Below, one piece after another: positions 1 to 8,821 of a stretch of 22,321 nt of DNA; positions within the stretch are counted from its first letter, which is position 1; every line of letters begins with the position of its first letter. Under the pieces are notes generated by a model that saw only the letters and a list, made by a program, of their open reading frames with translations, was not told the DNA's origin and searched no databases. Source of the stretch: CAYXUW01 sp964468375 (lineage in GTDB: Bacteria > Planctomycetota > Phycisphaerae > Sedimentisphaerales > Anaerobacaceae); NCBI GenBank assembly GCA_964468375.1, contig CAYXUW010000020.1:1-22321 (forward strand), in the 5' to 3' direction. The position numbers were made by a program, and so were the translations under genes.

Positions 1-1868
1 ACATTGCCGTATTCCGCGAAGACGCTGTGGGAGCGGGTGACGACGTCGAATTTTTCGGGGACGGTGCCGTTATAGTTCGCGGCGTTTACAGTTATGGTAT
101 AGAGCCACCGGTATATCAGACGCTGGGCGATATCATCGTAGCCGTAATTGATGAGGCCCTGCCAGGCGAGCATCTGGTGTGGCGCCCAGCCGTAGGGGTA
201 GTCCCACTGGCGGTCGGGCCGGGTCTGTTGGCCGCGGGACTGCTGCGAGGAGGCGGCGAGGCCGCCGGGCATCTCCAGGAGCGGGAGGGCGTTTTCGAGG
301 ATGGATTTTGCCTGTTGTTTTGTGGCCAGCTTGGCCCATAATGGATAGAAGGCGACGGGGGTTACGTAATATTTCGTTGTTTTGTTTGCGAGGTCGTAAT
401 CGAGAAACAGGCCGTGCTTTTCGTTCCAGAGGTATTTATTTATTAGCCGTTTTCTTTTTTCGGCGCGTTCGAACCAGTCGGCGGATTTTTCGACGGAGCC
501 GTTTTGGAGTTTGAGGGAGCCGTTGAAGTGGTTTTTTATGGTATTTGCGATGTCGATTTCGATTTTGTAGAGGAGGCAGTTGAGGTCAACGGTTGCGAAG
601 TCGGCGCAGCGGTCGTCCCAGCGGTAGGTGGTGTCGTGGCCGGATTCGCGCATTGCGCGGTCGTGGACGAAGTATTCGTCGAGGTCGGGGTCGTTTATTT
701 TGCCCTGCCTGTAGGACTTTTCGAATTTGTCGGGGGGCACATTGTGTTTTTCGGCGAACTTTTTAAATACGGCGTCGAAGTGGCCGGTCTCGACTTCGGG
801 GGGCGGGCCGATTCCGGAGCCGTGGTATCTGCTCAGGCCGATATCGGTGAGGCGGTTTTCGCCCATCCAGACGGTGCGGTATTCTTTTATGGCGGCGGCG
901 AGGACTTTTTTCAGCCATTTTTGGGTTTGGTTATTATTGGGCAGATGTTCGTAAACGGCCAATGCCATTGAGGTGAGAAAGGGCGGCTGGGAGCGGGTGA
1001 GATAGTAGGAACGGTTGGCGTTCAGGATTTTGCCGTAGTGGCTGATTTCGTAGACGAAGTTATCGACCATTGCTTTTGCGAGGTTGGTGCGGTTGTCCTG
1101 CAGAAGGCCGAGGGTTTCAAAGTAGCTGTCCCAGCCATACATTTCGTTGAATCTGCCGCCGGGGACGACGAAGGGAACGCCCTGCCAATTGCCGCTGGGG
1201 TCGTGCTGCAGCGCCAGCGAGAGCAGGCCATGCTGGCCGCGGCGACTGTTTACCCACTGGGGAGTTACTTCGGCGGGCAAGCGGACGACTTTGATTTTAA
1301 GTTCGGGATGGTTTTCTGCGACTTTCGAGAAATATTTATGGGCGGTATCGTCTTCGCGGGGGACGTAGATATATCGGAAGCCGTCGACGGAGGAGGTTTT
1401 AGTGTCGGTGAATAATGGGACGATGTTTTGCTCGTCGATGCGGCGAGTGAGGCCGGGCCAGTAGAGCTGTCGGATGCAGCGGGAGATTCGGTCGACGGGA
1501 TTTTCAAAGATTTCGGCGGGGTCGAGGGCAGCGATATTTTGGCCGTCTTGCTGGGAGAGCTTTAGCTGCTGGAGGAGATTTGAGAGATAGTAGGTTCCGA
1601 GTATTTCGTAGCGGCGGCCGGTTTGGTCTGTAAGAAAAAATTTCTTGTCGCCTCGGCGGTCTCCGGCGAAGCGGTCGTCTATGGTGATTTTTCTGTCGCC
1701 GTCGGTGTCTTCCTCGTTTATCAGTCGGCTGATATTTTCCTGCACGTTGACGCGGACGGGCGGATTTGCGAGGACGTTTCGCTGCGGGCAGCAAAAGGGT
1801 GCTACTAATATTAAGAGCAGAAGAAGACGAGTCGGTTTTGTTTCGGGCTGTTTTACCGCCGGGGTCAT
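1..1868 (-). CDS. treA: Periplasmic/exported trehalase, GH37 (3' end outside window)
   Basis: Hydrolyses alpha,alpha-trehalose to two glucose. The frame is open from the ATG at 1868 to the left edge (622 codons), so the C-terminus is missing. Both trehalase signatures are present: PGGRFNEMYGWDSY at residues 236-249 and QWDYPYGWAP at 554-563. The ESGHDTTYRW block places D412 at the position of the family's general acid. Glutamates in EKF (605) and the terminal EYGN are candidates for the base region. The N-terminus has a hydrophobic stretch (about residues 14-24) and looks like a Sec signal peptide. Residues 54-65 (DTDGDRKITIDD) form an EF-hand-like acidic loop resembling the calcium-binding domain in front of fungal neutral trehalases. 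No clear Shine-Dalgarno precedes the ATG. The gene lies 32 nt after the CheW-like gene on the same strand and may share its transcript. Plus-strand frames across it are antisense shadows. Confidence 0.93.
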   Translation of the reverse strand, partial: MTPAVKQPETKPTRLLLLLILVAPFCCPQRNVLANPPVRVNVQENISRLINEEDTDGDRKITIDDRFAGDRRGDKKFFLTDQTGRRYEILGTYYLSNLLQQLKLSQQDGQNIAALDPAEIFENPVDRISRCIRQLYWPGLTRRIDEQNIVPLFTDTKTSSVDGFRYIYVPREDDTAHKYFSKVAENHPELKIKVVRLPAEVTPQWVNSRRGQHGLLSLALQHDPSGNWQGVPFVVPGGRFNEMYGWDSYFETLGLLQDNRTNLAKAMVDNFVYEISHYGKILNANRSYYLTRSQPPFLTSMALAVYEHLPNNNQTQKWLKKVLAAAIKEYRTVWMGENRLTDIGLSRYHGSGIGPPPEVETGHFDAVFKKFAEKHNVPPDKFEKSYRQGKINDPDLDEYFVHDRAMRESGHDTTYRWDDRCADFATVDLNCLLYKIEIDIANTIKNHFNGSLKLQNGSVEKSADWFERAEKRKRLINKYLWNEKHGLFLDYDLANKTTKYYVTPVAFYPLWAKLATKQQAKSILENALPLLEMPGGLAASSQQSRGQQTRPDRQWDYPYGWAPHQMLAWQGLINYGYDDIAQRLIYRWLYTITVNAANYNGTVPEKFDVVTRSHSVFAEYGN

Positions 1869-1900
1869 AACGCTATTTATATTTGATATGCGGGTGTCTG

Positions 1901-2446
1901 TCAAAGGTGAACATATCTTGGGGTTTTACGGGGCGATGGAGTGCTGCGGGCGATTTTGGCCTTGAGTTTTTTCTCGAAGGAGGCGAAGTCTTCGTCGGCC
2001 TGTTTCTGTCTTTCACACCAAAGCAATTCAAGGTGGCTGAGGTTGAGCAGTCTGTTGAAGCCGGCTTTTTTGGGAAGCTTAAGGATAAAACGCATATTAA
2101 AAGACAAGCGTTTTGTTTTTGAGTTACAGTTACCCGCGGCCAGATTTATCGCTTCCTGAATATCCGATATGATGATGCCTGTTCTGAGCTTTCGGCATTT
2201 GAAGGAGTGCTCTACGACCAGCACGCACATTGAGTTGCTTATCGGCGTCGCTTCGCCGCGAAGCCATATACGGGGGTCGATTACAGGGATGAATTCGCAG
2301 TCGAATTCGAGAAGGCATCTTATATAGACGGGTTTTTTATAGTCTGGGACGGTTGTCCCGCGGCGGCCCATATAGAGGACATGGAAAGCCCGCTCGTTAC
2401 GCTGCAGCAGAAAGGTTTTGAACCTGGGATTTAGCGGCTGTTTCAT
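1901..2446 (-). CDS. CheW-like domain protein (orphan)
   Basis: A 181-residue protein whose layout follows the CheW fold. It has an opening strand (FKTFLLQ), then the segment IPVIDPRIWLRG matching the CheW core 'PVIDLR' turn, then SNSMCVLVVEH and RTGIIISDIQEAINL matching the 'IIVVE...GLIVDSVSEVL' strands. CheW normally couples chemoreceptors to the kinase CheA. No receptor, CheA or CheY is in the window, so the partner is unknown. The basic tail (about 115-181) diverges from ordinary CheW. The ATG at 2446 is preferred over the in-frame TTG at 2452 because GGAAG lies 7 nt before the ATG and would almost abut the TTG. In-frame stops lie further upstream. The assignment rests on pattern likeness only; a degenerate or repurposed CheW is possible. 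Confidence 0.6.
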   Translation of the reverse strand: MKQPLNPRFKTFLLQRNERAFHVLYMGRRGTTVPDYKKPVYIRCLLEFDCEFIPVIDPRIWLRGEATPISNSMCVLVVEHSFKCRKLRTGIIISDIQEAINLAAGNCNSKTKRLSFNMRFILKLPKKAGFNRLLNLSHLELLWCERQKQADEDFASFEKKLKAKIARSTPSPRKTPRYVHL

Positions 2447-2594
2447 TGCCAAACTTCCATCCCTGAAGTTTTTTGTCAGGTTGAACGCACGCTTGTCTTC
2501 ACCCCGGTTCGAATCGTCTCTTTTAAGCTGAATTTAATATTCGCTCTAAAGAGGACACGAACATAACATATATCGCCTCCTGTAATTTCTAAAG

Positions 2595-2622
2595 AGTATA
2601 CAAAAGAAATGTTAGAAGTCCA
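2595..2622 (-). promoter_or_regulatory. Candidate promoter for the CheW-like/trehalase genes
   Basis: Read on the minus strand: TGGACT, 16 nt, TATACT (4/6 and 5/6 matches to the sigma-70 consensus). Transcription would start near 2588, giving a leader of about 140 nt before the ATG at 2446. The rest of the 327-nt gap between 2446 and 2774 holds the M16 promoter candidate and a Shine-Dalgarno with tiny ORFs (2546-2581), and I see no RNA gene in it. Confidence 0.3.
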
Positions 2623-2680
2623 TAGGAATTTTGTGAAATTTGTGTTAATTTTGGAGCAAGTAGCCGGGAGGTCATTTTTA

Positions 2681-2708
2681 TTTACTATTTGCGGATTGCC
2701 GTTACAAT
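2681..2708 (+). promoter_or_regulatory. Candidate promoter for the M16 peptidase gene
   Basis: TTTACT, 16 nt, TACAAT on the plus strand (4/6 and 5/6). It ends 65 nt before the ATG at 2774. The start itself is supported by AAGGGA at 2762-2767, six bases upstream. Confidence 0.3.
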
Positions 2709-2773
2709 GGAGCGGCGAAAGAAAATGTCGAACAAATGGACGAGGATTTCGAATTATAACTAAGGGACGATAG

Positions 2774-5569
2774 ATGGAATTTAAGAGATTTAAGTATTTA
2801 TTCGCAGTTCTGGCACTGCTGCTGGTTTTCTTTGGGGCGGGCTGCGACGAGGAAAAGGCCGGGAAGTTTGATTACCGTCGTGTCGAGCTCGATAACGGGC
2901 TGGAAGTTATAACGTTGGAGGATTTTTCCTGCCCGATAGTAGCGGTGCAGATTTGGTATCACGTGGGTTCGAAGGACGAGCAGCCGGAGCGGCAGGGGTT
3001 TGCTCATATGTTCGAACACATGATGTTCCGGGGGACGGACAGGCTCGGGCCGACAGACCACTTCGCTCTTATCCGCCATGTGGGGGGGGTGACAAACGGA
3101 TATACCGGATTCGACAGGACGGTGTATTGGGAGACACTGCCGGTGGAGCAGCTCAAGCTGGCGCTTTGGCTGGAAGCGGAGCGGATGACGTTTTTGAAGA
3201 TTGATCAGGAGATGTTCGATACGGAGCGGAAGGTTGTCGAGGAAGAACGGCGAATGGGTCTGAACGAGCCCTACGGGACGCTGTTCGAGAAGCTGCTGGC
3301 GGAGTTATTTAAGGTGCATCCATATCGGTGGGCGCCGATAGGCAAGATACCGCATCTTCGTGCGTCGTCGGTTCAGGAGCTGCGAGATTTCTGGACGGAG
3401 TATTATGTGCCGAGCAATGCTACGCTGGTAATTGTAGGCGCGGTAAAGCACGAAGAGGCGCAGCGGCTGGCGAAACGTTATTTCGGATGGATACCGAGAT
3501 ATAAGGAGCCGCCGCGTGTTGCGGTTCTGGAGCCGAGGAAATTGGGAAAAGAAAGGGTTAAAATCGAGGAAGAGAATGCGCCAGTTCCAGGGGCGGGAGT
3601 AGTGTATCGGACGGTTCCGCTGCGCGATAAGGACACGGCTGCGCTGGACCTTCTGACGGAGATTTTAGGGGGCGGCAAGAGCAGCAGATTGTATCGTGAG
3701 CTGGTGGCGGAGAAGCAATTAGCGGTCGGTGCCGAGGCGTTACACTGGTCTCTGGAGCAAGATGGTATGTTCGGCGCCGGGGCGGTGATGTCGCCTATGG
3801 GTAAAGATGCGAACAGCATTCTTGAGATTATCGAAGGGCATATTGCCCGGCTGAGAACGGAGCCGGTCAGCGAGCGGGAGCTGATGAAGGCGAAGAACCA
3901 GATGCTTCGAGGCGTGGTGACGCGGAATCTGAAGATTGACAGCAAGGCGAGGATGCTTGGTCTTACGGCGGTTGAATACGGGGACGTTTCACAAGTGAAT
4001 CGGCAGCTTGATGATATACGCGCGGTTACAGCGGCAGACATTATGCGGGTGGCGAACGAGTATTTGGCGGAGAATCGGGCGATGGAAGTTAAAATCGAGC
4101 GCAATCTGCCGGGGGCTATGAGCGGTATGCTTGGGATTGCAAAGGAGGAAGAGGCGCCGATAACTGCGGAGCCGGAGAAGATTGCTCCGAAGCCGGGACG
4201 AAACGGACTTGTTCGCGAGGCTGATTGGCCGAAGAAGCCGCCTTTAGCTGATTTCAAGGTGACGAGATTAACGCCGAAATACAGCAGTAAAAAATTGGCG
4301 AACGGTATGAAGGTGCTTGTGGTGCCGAATCACGAGGTGCCGTTTGTTAGTATTCAATTAGGGCTTTTGTCTGGTGCGTGGACGGAAAGCAAGCCGGGGA
4401 CAGCAGCGATGGCGATGCAGATGCTAACCAAGGGGACGGGCAAGCACAGTGAAGGTGAATTAGCCGATGAGCTGGAGACTTATGCAATTACTTTGTCGGG
4501 CAAAGGCGAGATGGATACAGCTGCCGTTAATGTTGGCTGTCTGACGGAGTATACAAAGCGGGCGATGGGTCTGCTCGGCGAGGTTGTGCTGGAGCCGAGT
4601 TTTCCCGAGGAGGAATTCGAGAAGCTGAGAAAACAGGTTCTTGCGTCGCTGGCGGTTTCATCGGCTGAGCCGGACTATGTCGCGGACAGGGAGTTTCGCC
4701 GGAGAATTTATGGCGGACATCCGTATTCACGAACGGCCAGAGGTGAGATTGAAGATGTCAATTCTCTGGTACTCGATGATTTGAAAGAGTGGTGGGGCGA
4801 GTTCGCCAGGCCAGATACGGCGGTGCTGATATTTTCGGGTGATATTAAGGAAGAAGAAGCGTTTAAGTTGGCAAAAGAGACTTTCGGGGGTTGGAGAGTG
4901 CCCGAGGACCGACCGGATATAAAAGTTCCGCAGCCGAAAGAGATAACAGAGACGCATATATACCTGGTGGACCGGCCGGGGAGTATACAAAGCCAGATTC
5001 GCGTGGGTCAGCTCGGCATTACGCGGCACGACGACGGGTATTTTGTGAGCAGGGTAGTGAGCAGTTATTTCGGATGGGGTTTTGACAGCCGGCTGAACGA
5101 GAATATCCGCGTGGAGAGGGGATTGACGTATGGTGTTTGGGGCAGCTACATAGCGAATCGCTTTGCTGGCGAATTTCAGGTGAACACTTTCAGCAAGACG
5201 GAATCAACGGCGGAGGCGGTTCGGGCGGTTCTCGAAGAGATTGAGCGTTTGAAGACGGAGGGGCCGAGCGAAGAAGAGCTTAAGAACAACCAGTCTTATA
5301 TACTGGGCAGTTTTGTGAGAGGCCGTGAGACTCCGCACCAGATTGCGGACGATTTGTGGCTGATTGAGTCGCAGGGACTCGGCAAGGATTATCTGGAACG
5401 GCTGCTCGACGGAATTGCGAAGGCCGAGCGAGAGGATTGTAAGCGTTTTGTTCAGGAGACGATAGAGCCGGACAAGATGGTGATAATTGTTGTAGGAGAG
5501 GCGGAGAAGCTAAAAGGGCAGCTCGAGCAAATCGCGCCGGTTACTGTTGTGGAGTCGGAGGCGGAGTGA
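2774..5569 (+). CDS. M16 family zinc metallopeptidase lipoprotein, two fused M16 halves
   Basis: A 931-residue peptidase of the pitrilysin/processing-peptidase class. Residues 5-24 are a lipoprotein signal ending in FFGAGC, so C24 is the likely lipidated residue and the enzyme should be anchored in the envelope. The first half has the inverted zinc motif HMFEH (H78, E81, H82) and the acidic third-ligand region VVEEERR (E156-E158) about 75 residues later. The second half begins near residue 510 (ANGMKVLVV) and repeats the fold without HxxEH (AMAMQMLTKG at the equivalent place). It keeps an RGLTYG(V)WGSY segment, as in the inactive partner halves of the family. The gene is thus an active plus an inactive M16 unit on one chain. 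It is a single gene, convergent with the RNase gene 19 nt downstream, and the gap shows no clear terminator. Confidence 0.95.
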   Translation: MEFKRFKYLFAVLALLLVFFGAGCDEEKAGKFDYRRVELDNGLEVITLEDFSCPIVAVQIWYHVGSKDEQPERQGFAHMFEHMMFRGTDRLGPTDHFALIRHVGGVTNGYTGFDRTVYWETLPVEQLKLALWLEAERMTFLKIDQEMFDTERKVVEEERRMGLNEPYGTLFEKLLAELFKVHPYRWAPIGKIPHLRASSVQELRDFWTEYYVPSNATLVIVGAVKHEEAQRLAKRYFGWIPRYKEPPRVAVLEPRKLGKERVKIEEENAPVPGAGVVYRTVPLRDKDTAALDLLTEILGGGKSSRLYRELVAEKQLAVGAEALHWSLEQDGMFGAGAVMSPMGKDANSILEIIEGHIARLRTEPVSERELMKAKNQMLRGVVTRNLKIDSKARMLGLTAVEYGDVSQVNRQLDDIRAVTAADIMRVANEYLAENRAMEVKIERNLPGAMSGMLGIAKEEEAPITAEPEKIAPKPGRNGLVREADWPKKPPLADFKVTRLTPKYSSKKLANGMKVLVVPNHEVPFVSIQLGLLSGAWTESKPGTAAMAMQMLTKGTGKHSEGELADELETYAITLSGKGEMDTAAVNVGCLTEYTKRAMGLLGEVVLEPSFPEEEFEKLRKQVLASLAVSSAEPDYVADREFRRRIYGGHPYSRTARGEIEDVNSLVLDDLKEWWGEFARPDTAVLIFSGDIKEEEAFKLAKETFGGWRVPEDRPDIKVPQPKEITETHIYLVDRPGSIQSQIRVGQLGITRHDDGYFVSRVVSSYFGWGFDSRLNENIRVERGLTYGVWGSYIANRFAGEFQVNTFSKTESTAEAVRAVLEEIERLKTEGPSEEELKNNQSYILGSFVRGRETPHQIADDLWLIESQGLGKDYLERLLDGIAKAEREDCKRFVQETIEPDKMVIIVVGEAEKLKGQLEQIAPVTVVESEAE

Positions 5570-5588
5570 TTTTCTGCAGGCGCTGCTG

Positions 5589-6995
5589 TTATTTCAGGAC
5601 GACTTCATCCTGATAGTCTGGCACGGATACATTCCAGCCGGTTTGCTCTTTTAGGTATTCGCCGAAGCTGGAGGCGCTTTTGGCCTCGCCGTGGACGACG
5701 AAGACTCCTCGAGGGGGCGTTTCTAATTCTTTCAGCCAATTGAGCAGTTCATTTTTGTCGGCGTGGGCGGAGAAGCCGTGTATTCTGACTATGTTTGCTT
5801 TGACCTCTCGCTGTTCGCCGAGTATTCGGACTTTTTCGGCGCCGTCGACGATTTGTCTTCCAAGTGTTCCGACAGCCTGATATCCGACGAACATTATAGT
5901 GTTTTCAGGTCTGGAGATATTATTAACGAGGTGGTATTTTATTCTTCCGCCAGTGCACATACCGGAGCCGGCTATAATCATAACCGTTCCCTTTATGTTT
6001 TTTATTGCTTTTGATTCTTCGGCTTTACCGGCCAATTCGAGGTCGGGCAGATTGAAGGGAGATTTTTTGTTTCTGATAAATTCAGCCATTTTTTTGTCAA
6101 ACAGTTCGGGGTGATTTTGGAAAACTTTCGTAATCTTCGAGGCCATCGGGCTGTCGAGAAAGATTTTTATAGGCGTTATTGTTTTTTCAGACAGCAGCTC
6201 GTTTATATAATATAAAACTTCCTGCGAGCGTTCGAGGGCGAAGCTGGGGACGACGACATTGCCGCCAGCTTTTTTCGTCGAGTTTATTACGTCGCCCATC
6301 TTTTTCTTCACCTCGCTTGTCTGCTCGTGGACCCTGTCGCCGTAGGTGGACTCGATGAGGACATAATCGGCGGCGTCGAAAACGGTGGGGTCGCATACTA
6401 TGGGCCTGTCGGGCCTGCCGATGTCGCCGGAGAACAGTATGATTCTTTGCTGGTCGTTTTGGCGCACCTTTACCCTTATTATCGAAGAGCCGAGGACGTG
6501 TCCGGCGTCGTATAAGGTTGCTTCGACGCCTTTACCAAGGGATATTGATTCTCTGTATTTGACGGGCGAGAACAGGGGAAAGCAGGTCTGGGCGTCTTCG
6601 GCGGTATAGAGGGGGACGTCGTCGTGCGGGGCTTTTCGGTTTTGCCTTTCGTGTCTTTTGCGTTTATGTTCTGCGTCTTCTTCCTGTATCTTGGCTGCGT
6701 CCAGAAGGATAATCTGCGCGATTTCCGCAGTGGCGGGGTTGCAATGTATTCTGCCTTTGAAGCCCTCTTTGGCGAGCTTGGGCAGCAGGCCACAGTGGTC
6801 GAGGTGGGCGTGAGTTAAAAGGACGGCGTCGATGCTGTCTGGCGGCACTGGGAAAGGTTCCCAGTTTCTTTCGAGGAAGTGACGTTCCTGATAGAGCCCG
6901 CAATCTATCAGGATTCGGGTGCCGTTGGCTTCGAGCATATGACGGGAACCGGTGACATTCTGTGCGGCGCCGAGAAACCTTAACTTTATCTGCAT
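5589..6995 (-). CDS. Metallo-beta-lactamase/beta-CASP RNA-processing enzyme
   Basis: A 468-residue protein of the CPSF73/YsmE-like beta-CASP ribonuclease group, probably a cytosolic zinc-dependent RNase. The metal motif is THAHLDH (H62, H64, D66, H67). Further ligands are in YDAGHVLGSS (H166) and FSGDIGRPDRP (D191). Beta-CASP motif A is IESTYGD (215-220 region), motif B surrounds AGSGMCTGGR (342-351), and the C-terminal HGFSAHADK (406-414) and VVHGE (H435) complete the centre. The length is typical for bacterial members without extra KH domains. The start is supported by GAGG seven bases before the ATG. A good promoter (7022-7050) sits just upstream, so the gene is probably transcribed alone. 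RNA is the usual substrate of this group; the specific target cannot be read from the sequence. Confidence 0.95.
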   Translation of the reverse strand: MQIKLRFLGAAQNVTGSRHMLEANGTRILIDCGLYQERHFLERNWEPFPVPPDSIDAVLLTHAHLDHCGLLPKLAKEGFKGRIHCNPATAEIAQIILLDAAKIQEEDAEHKRKRHERQNRKAPHDDVPLYTAEDAQTCFPLFSPVKYRESISLGKGVEATLYDAGHVLGSSIIRVKVRQNDQQRIILFSGDIGRPDRPIVCDPTVFDAADYVLIESTYGDRVHEQTSEVKKKMGDVINSTKKAGGNVVVPSFALERSQEVLYYINELLSEKTITPIKIFLDSPMASKITKVFQNHPELFDKKMAEFIRNKKSPFNLPDLELAGKAEESKAIKNIKGTVMIIAGSGMCTGGRIKYHLVNNISRPENTIMFVGYQAVGTLGRQIVDGAEKVRILGEQREVKANIVRIHGFSAHADKNELLNWLKELETPPRGVFVVHGEAKSASSFGEYLKEQTGWNVSVPDYQDEVVLK

Positions 6996-7021
6996 AGTTT
7001 ACCTCATCGTTGTAAACATTG

Positions 7022-7050
7022 ATTTTACAGGAAAGCGGGGACAAAGTCAA
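7022..7050 (-). promoter_or_regulatory. Sigma-70 type promoter of the beta-CASP RNase gene
   Basis: Read on the minus strand: TTGACT, exactly 17 nt, TAAAAT (5/6 and 5/6). The predicted start near 7015 gives a leader of about 20 nt that contains the GAGG ribosome site. Confidence 0.6.
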
Positions 7051-7111
7051 GCGGCAGAGGGCGGGACGGCTTATTGAAACCCAAGCAGGGGAAGGAGATT
7101 TCAAGAGAGTG

Positions 7112-8773
7112 TTATATGCTGTCTTCTATAGCTTTTTTGAGTGTCAGGACGGCCGGCATATCAGGGGCTTTTTCATAAGCGGCGTTGATTGCTTTTTTGG
7201 CGAGGTTGGTTTCATTCATCTGGTGATAGATATAGGCGAGCAAAAAGTGCAACTCAGGAGCGTTGCTTCTGCCAAGCCATTCTTCGGCATCCACTACGCG
7301 TGCCTCGAGATTCTCAGCGCCTCCTGTCATAGCGGCAATATCGATTTTAAGCTGTGCATAGCCGGGGAATATATTCAAGGCCCTCGAAAGAAAGAGGGCG
7401 CTGCTCATATATTCGCCTGAGGCGAAGAGGGCGTGGCTTTTTCCGGCATAGGGGAGGGGGTCGTCGGGCTTGTAAATGGACGCCAGGGTATAAGCATCGG
7501 CAGCTCGATAGTATCTACCCTGCTTGAGATAGAGCTCCGCAGCCGCCATATTTTTATTGAAGCTGCTTTCTGAGAAAGAGGTAAAAGTGTGATACGGCCC
7601 TAAAATCTCTTTAGCTCTTTTGGTTATGGACGGGTCAATTTCGGAGACCTTTCCTGCGTAGAGGTCTGGCTGCATACTGCTTTCCGATATTTCGTAGCTT
7701 TGGCCTATGGGGGTTTTGGGTATTCTTGACAGAGAACCGATAGCATCTTCGTCTTGCTCTTTCTTTTCTTTTTCGTCTTTTTCCCTAGCCAGTGCCAAGT
7801 CGATTTTTTTCTCGAGCTTATCGAGCTGCTGTTTCATTTGCTCATAAACATCCATTTGTTTCTTCGGCTGCTGTTCCTTCGGCATCCAAAGCTCGGCAGT
7901 CGGCGTTTCGGAGCTTTCTTCACCATATTCATCTTCTTCTCGGGCTTTTTGCTGCTGCAATTCAGCTTGCTGCGTGTCTTTTAGCCGTTCTTTTTTAATG
8001 GGCGGCATTAAAGGGCTCTTTTGTGCGGTTAGTCGTCCGGAAATATCGGGGGCATTTCCATCCGCCTTCTCTGTTATTTTATATTTAAACTGTTCCGTCA
8101 GCGGCTGGTATTGCCGGCCGGCGGGTTTTTTGAGCTGTGAGTATTCATCGGTATCAGAGGAAATTTGTGCTTCTATTTCTGGTATTGTCATCGACATCGG
8201 CCGAGAGCGCCTTGCGGGTATTATATATCCGGTATCGGGCATAGTGTCGGTTCGTGAATAGGCAGAAGTCTCAGAGGTTGGGGCTTGAGGTGTGTATTCA
8301 CCGATGTTCGTATTCGGCGGCCGGATTACTTTAGAGGAGCCGGTCCGTGTGGTTGTTACTGTTCGACTCTGTGAATAGTACGGTTTGTATCTGCTTGAGA
8401 AACTGCCGATGTCTTCTGCACCGGCGGAATCTCTAATGAACGAATCGAGCGAGGACGAAGGCGTTGTTCCCTCAAAGTATCCGGGAGCGCGATACGGCAC
8501 GGAGCCGCGAAAGTATTTTCCGCCTCTGACGTTTCCGGTAATAGCGAGCTCGCTGGTTCTGTCCATTGGGTTGGGGGTTTGAATCAGTCCTTCCCTGCGG
8601 TAGCTCGGCGGCAGCGCACTCGGCGGCACTGTGCTCGAAGGTGCTGAGCCGGGACCGCTTTGCGCTGTTGAGGGGGTTTGCAGAACAGTAACGAAGAACA
8701 GCAATCCGGCGACGATATTAATTTTCGGGCTTTCCATAATATTAAATACCGTCTGTCGCAGGAGTGTGTTCAT
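7112..8773 (-). CDS. Exported low-complexity/coiled-coil protein with C-terminal TPR repeats
   Basis: A 553-residue protein of unknown specific role. A hydrophobic segment at about 18-36 followed by STAQS looks like a signal peptide. The alternative ATG at 8737 (MESPK...) would give a more typical signal length. Residues 40-270 are rich in Ser, Thr, Pro, Tyr and Arg and look disordered. Residues 270-345 are rich in Gln, Lys and Glu and likely form a coiled coil (KQMDVYEQMKQQLDKLEKKI). From about 405 to the end there are TPR-like helical pairs (AAELYLKQGRYYRAADAYTLA; FLLAYIYHQMNETNLAKKAI). TPR units bind other proteins, so an envelope scaffold is a reasonable guess. It follows nadK by 48 nt on the same strand; whether it is cotranscribed is unclear. 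Confidence 0.85.
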   Translation of the reverse strand: MNTLLRQTVFNIMESPKINIVAGLLFFVTVLQTPSTAQSGPGSAPSSTVPPSALPPSYRREGLIQTPNPMDRTSELAITGNVRGGKYFRGSVPYRAPGYFEGTTPSSSLDSFIRDSAGAEDIGSFSSRYKPYYSQSRTVTTTRTGSSKVIRPPNTNIGEYTPQAPTSETSAYSRTDTMPDTGYIIPARRSRPMSMTIPEIEAQISSDTDEYSQLKKPAGRQYQPLTEQFKYKITEKADGNAPDISGRLTAQKSPLMPPIKKERLKDTQQAELQQQKAREEDEYGEESSETPTAELWMPKEQQPKKQMDVYEQMKQQLDKLEKKIDLALAREKDEKEKKEQDEDAIGSLSRIPKTPIGQSYEISESSMQPDLYAGKVSEIDPSITKRAKEILGPYHTFTSFSESSFNKNMAAAELYLKQGRYYRAADAYTLASIYKPDDPLPYAGKSHALFASGEYMSSALFLSRALNIFPGYAQLKIDIAAMTGGAENLEARVVDAEEWLGRSNAPELHFLLAYIYHQMNETNLAKKAINAAYEKAPDMPAVLTLKKAIEDSI

Positions 8774-8821
8774 AATTACACAACCAAATCGTTTTACAGC
8801 ATTAAATCGGTGTTTTACGGG

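Noticed and set aside
504..1415. Long plus-strand open frames with Val/Phe/Gly-rich products
   Set aside because: They lie antisense to the trehalase, whose two family signatures and catalytic block fix the coding frame on the minus strand.
2506..2515. GGTTCGAATC resembling a tRNA T-loop
   Set aside because: The flanking bases do not form a T-stem, and no acceptor, D or anticodon arm can be built around it.
3478..4257. 259-codon minus-strand frame inside the M16 gene
   Set aside because: The Ser/Arg-rich product has no motif, and the plus-strand M16 frame is continuous and motif-rich.
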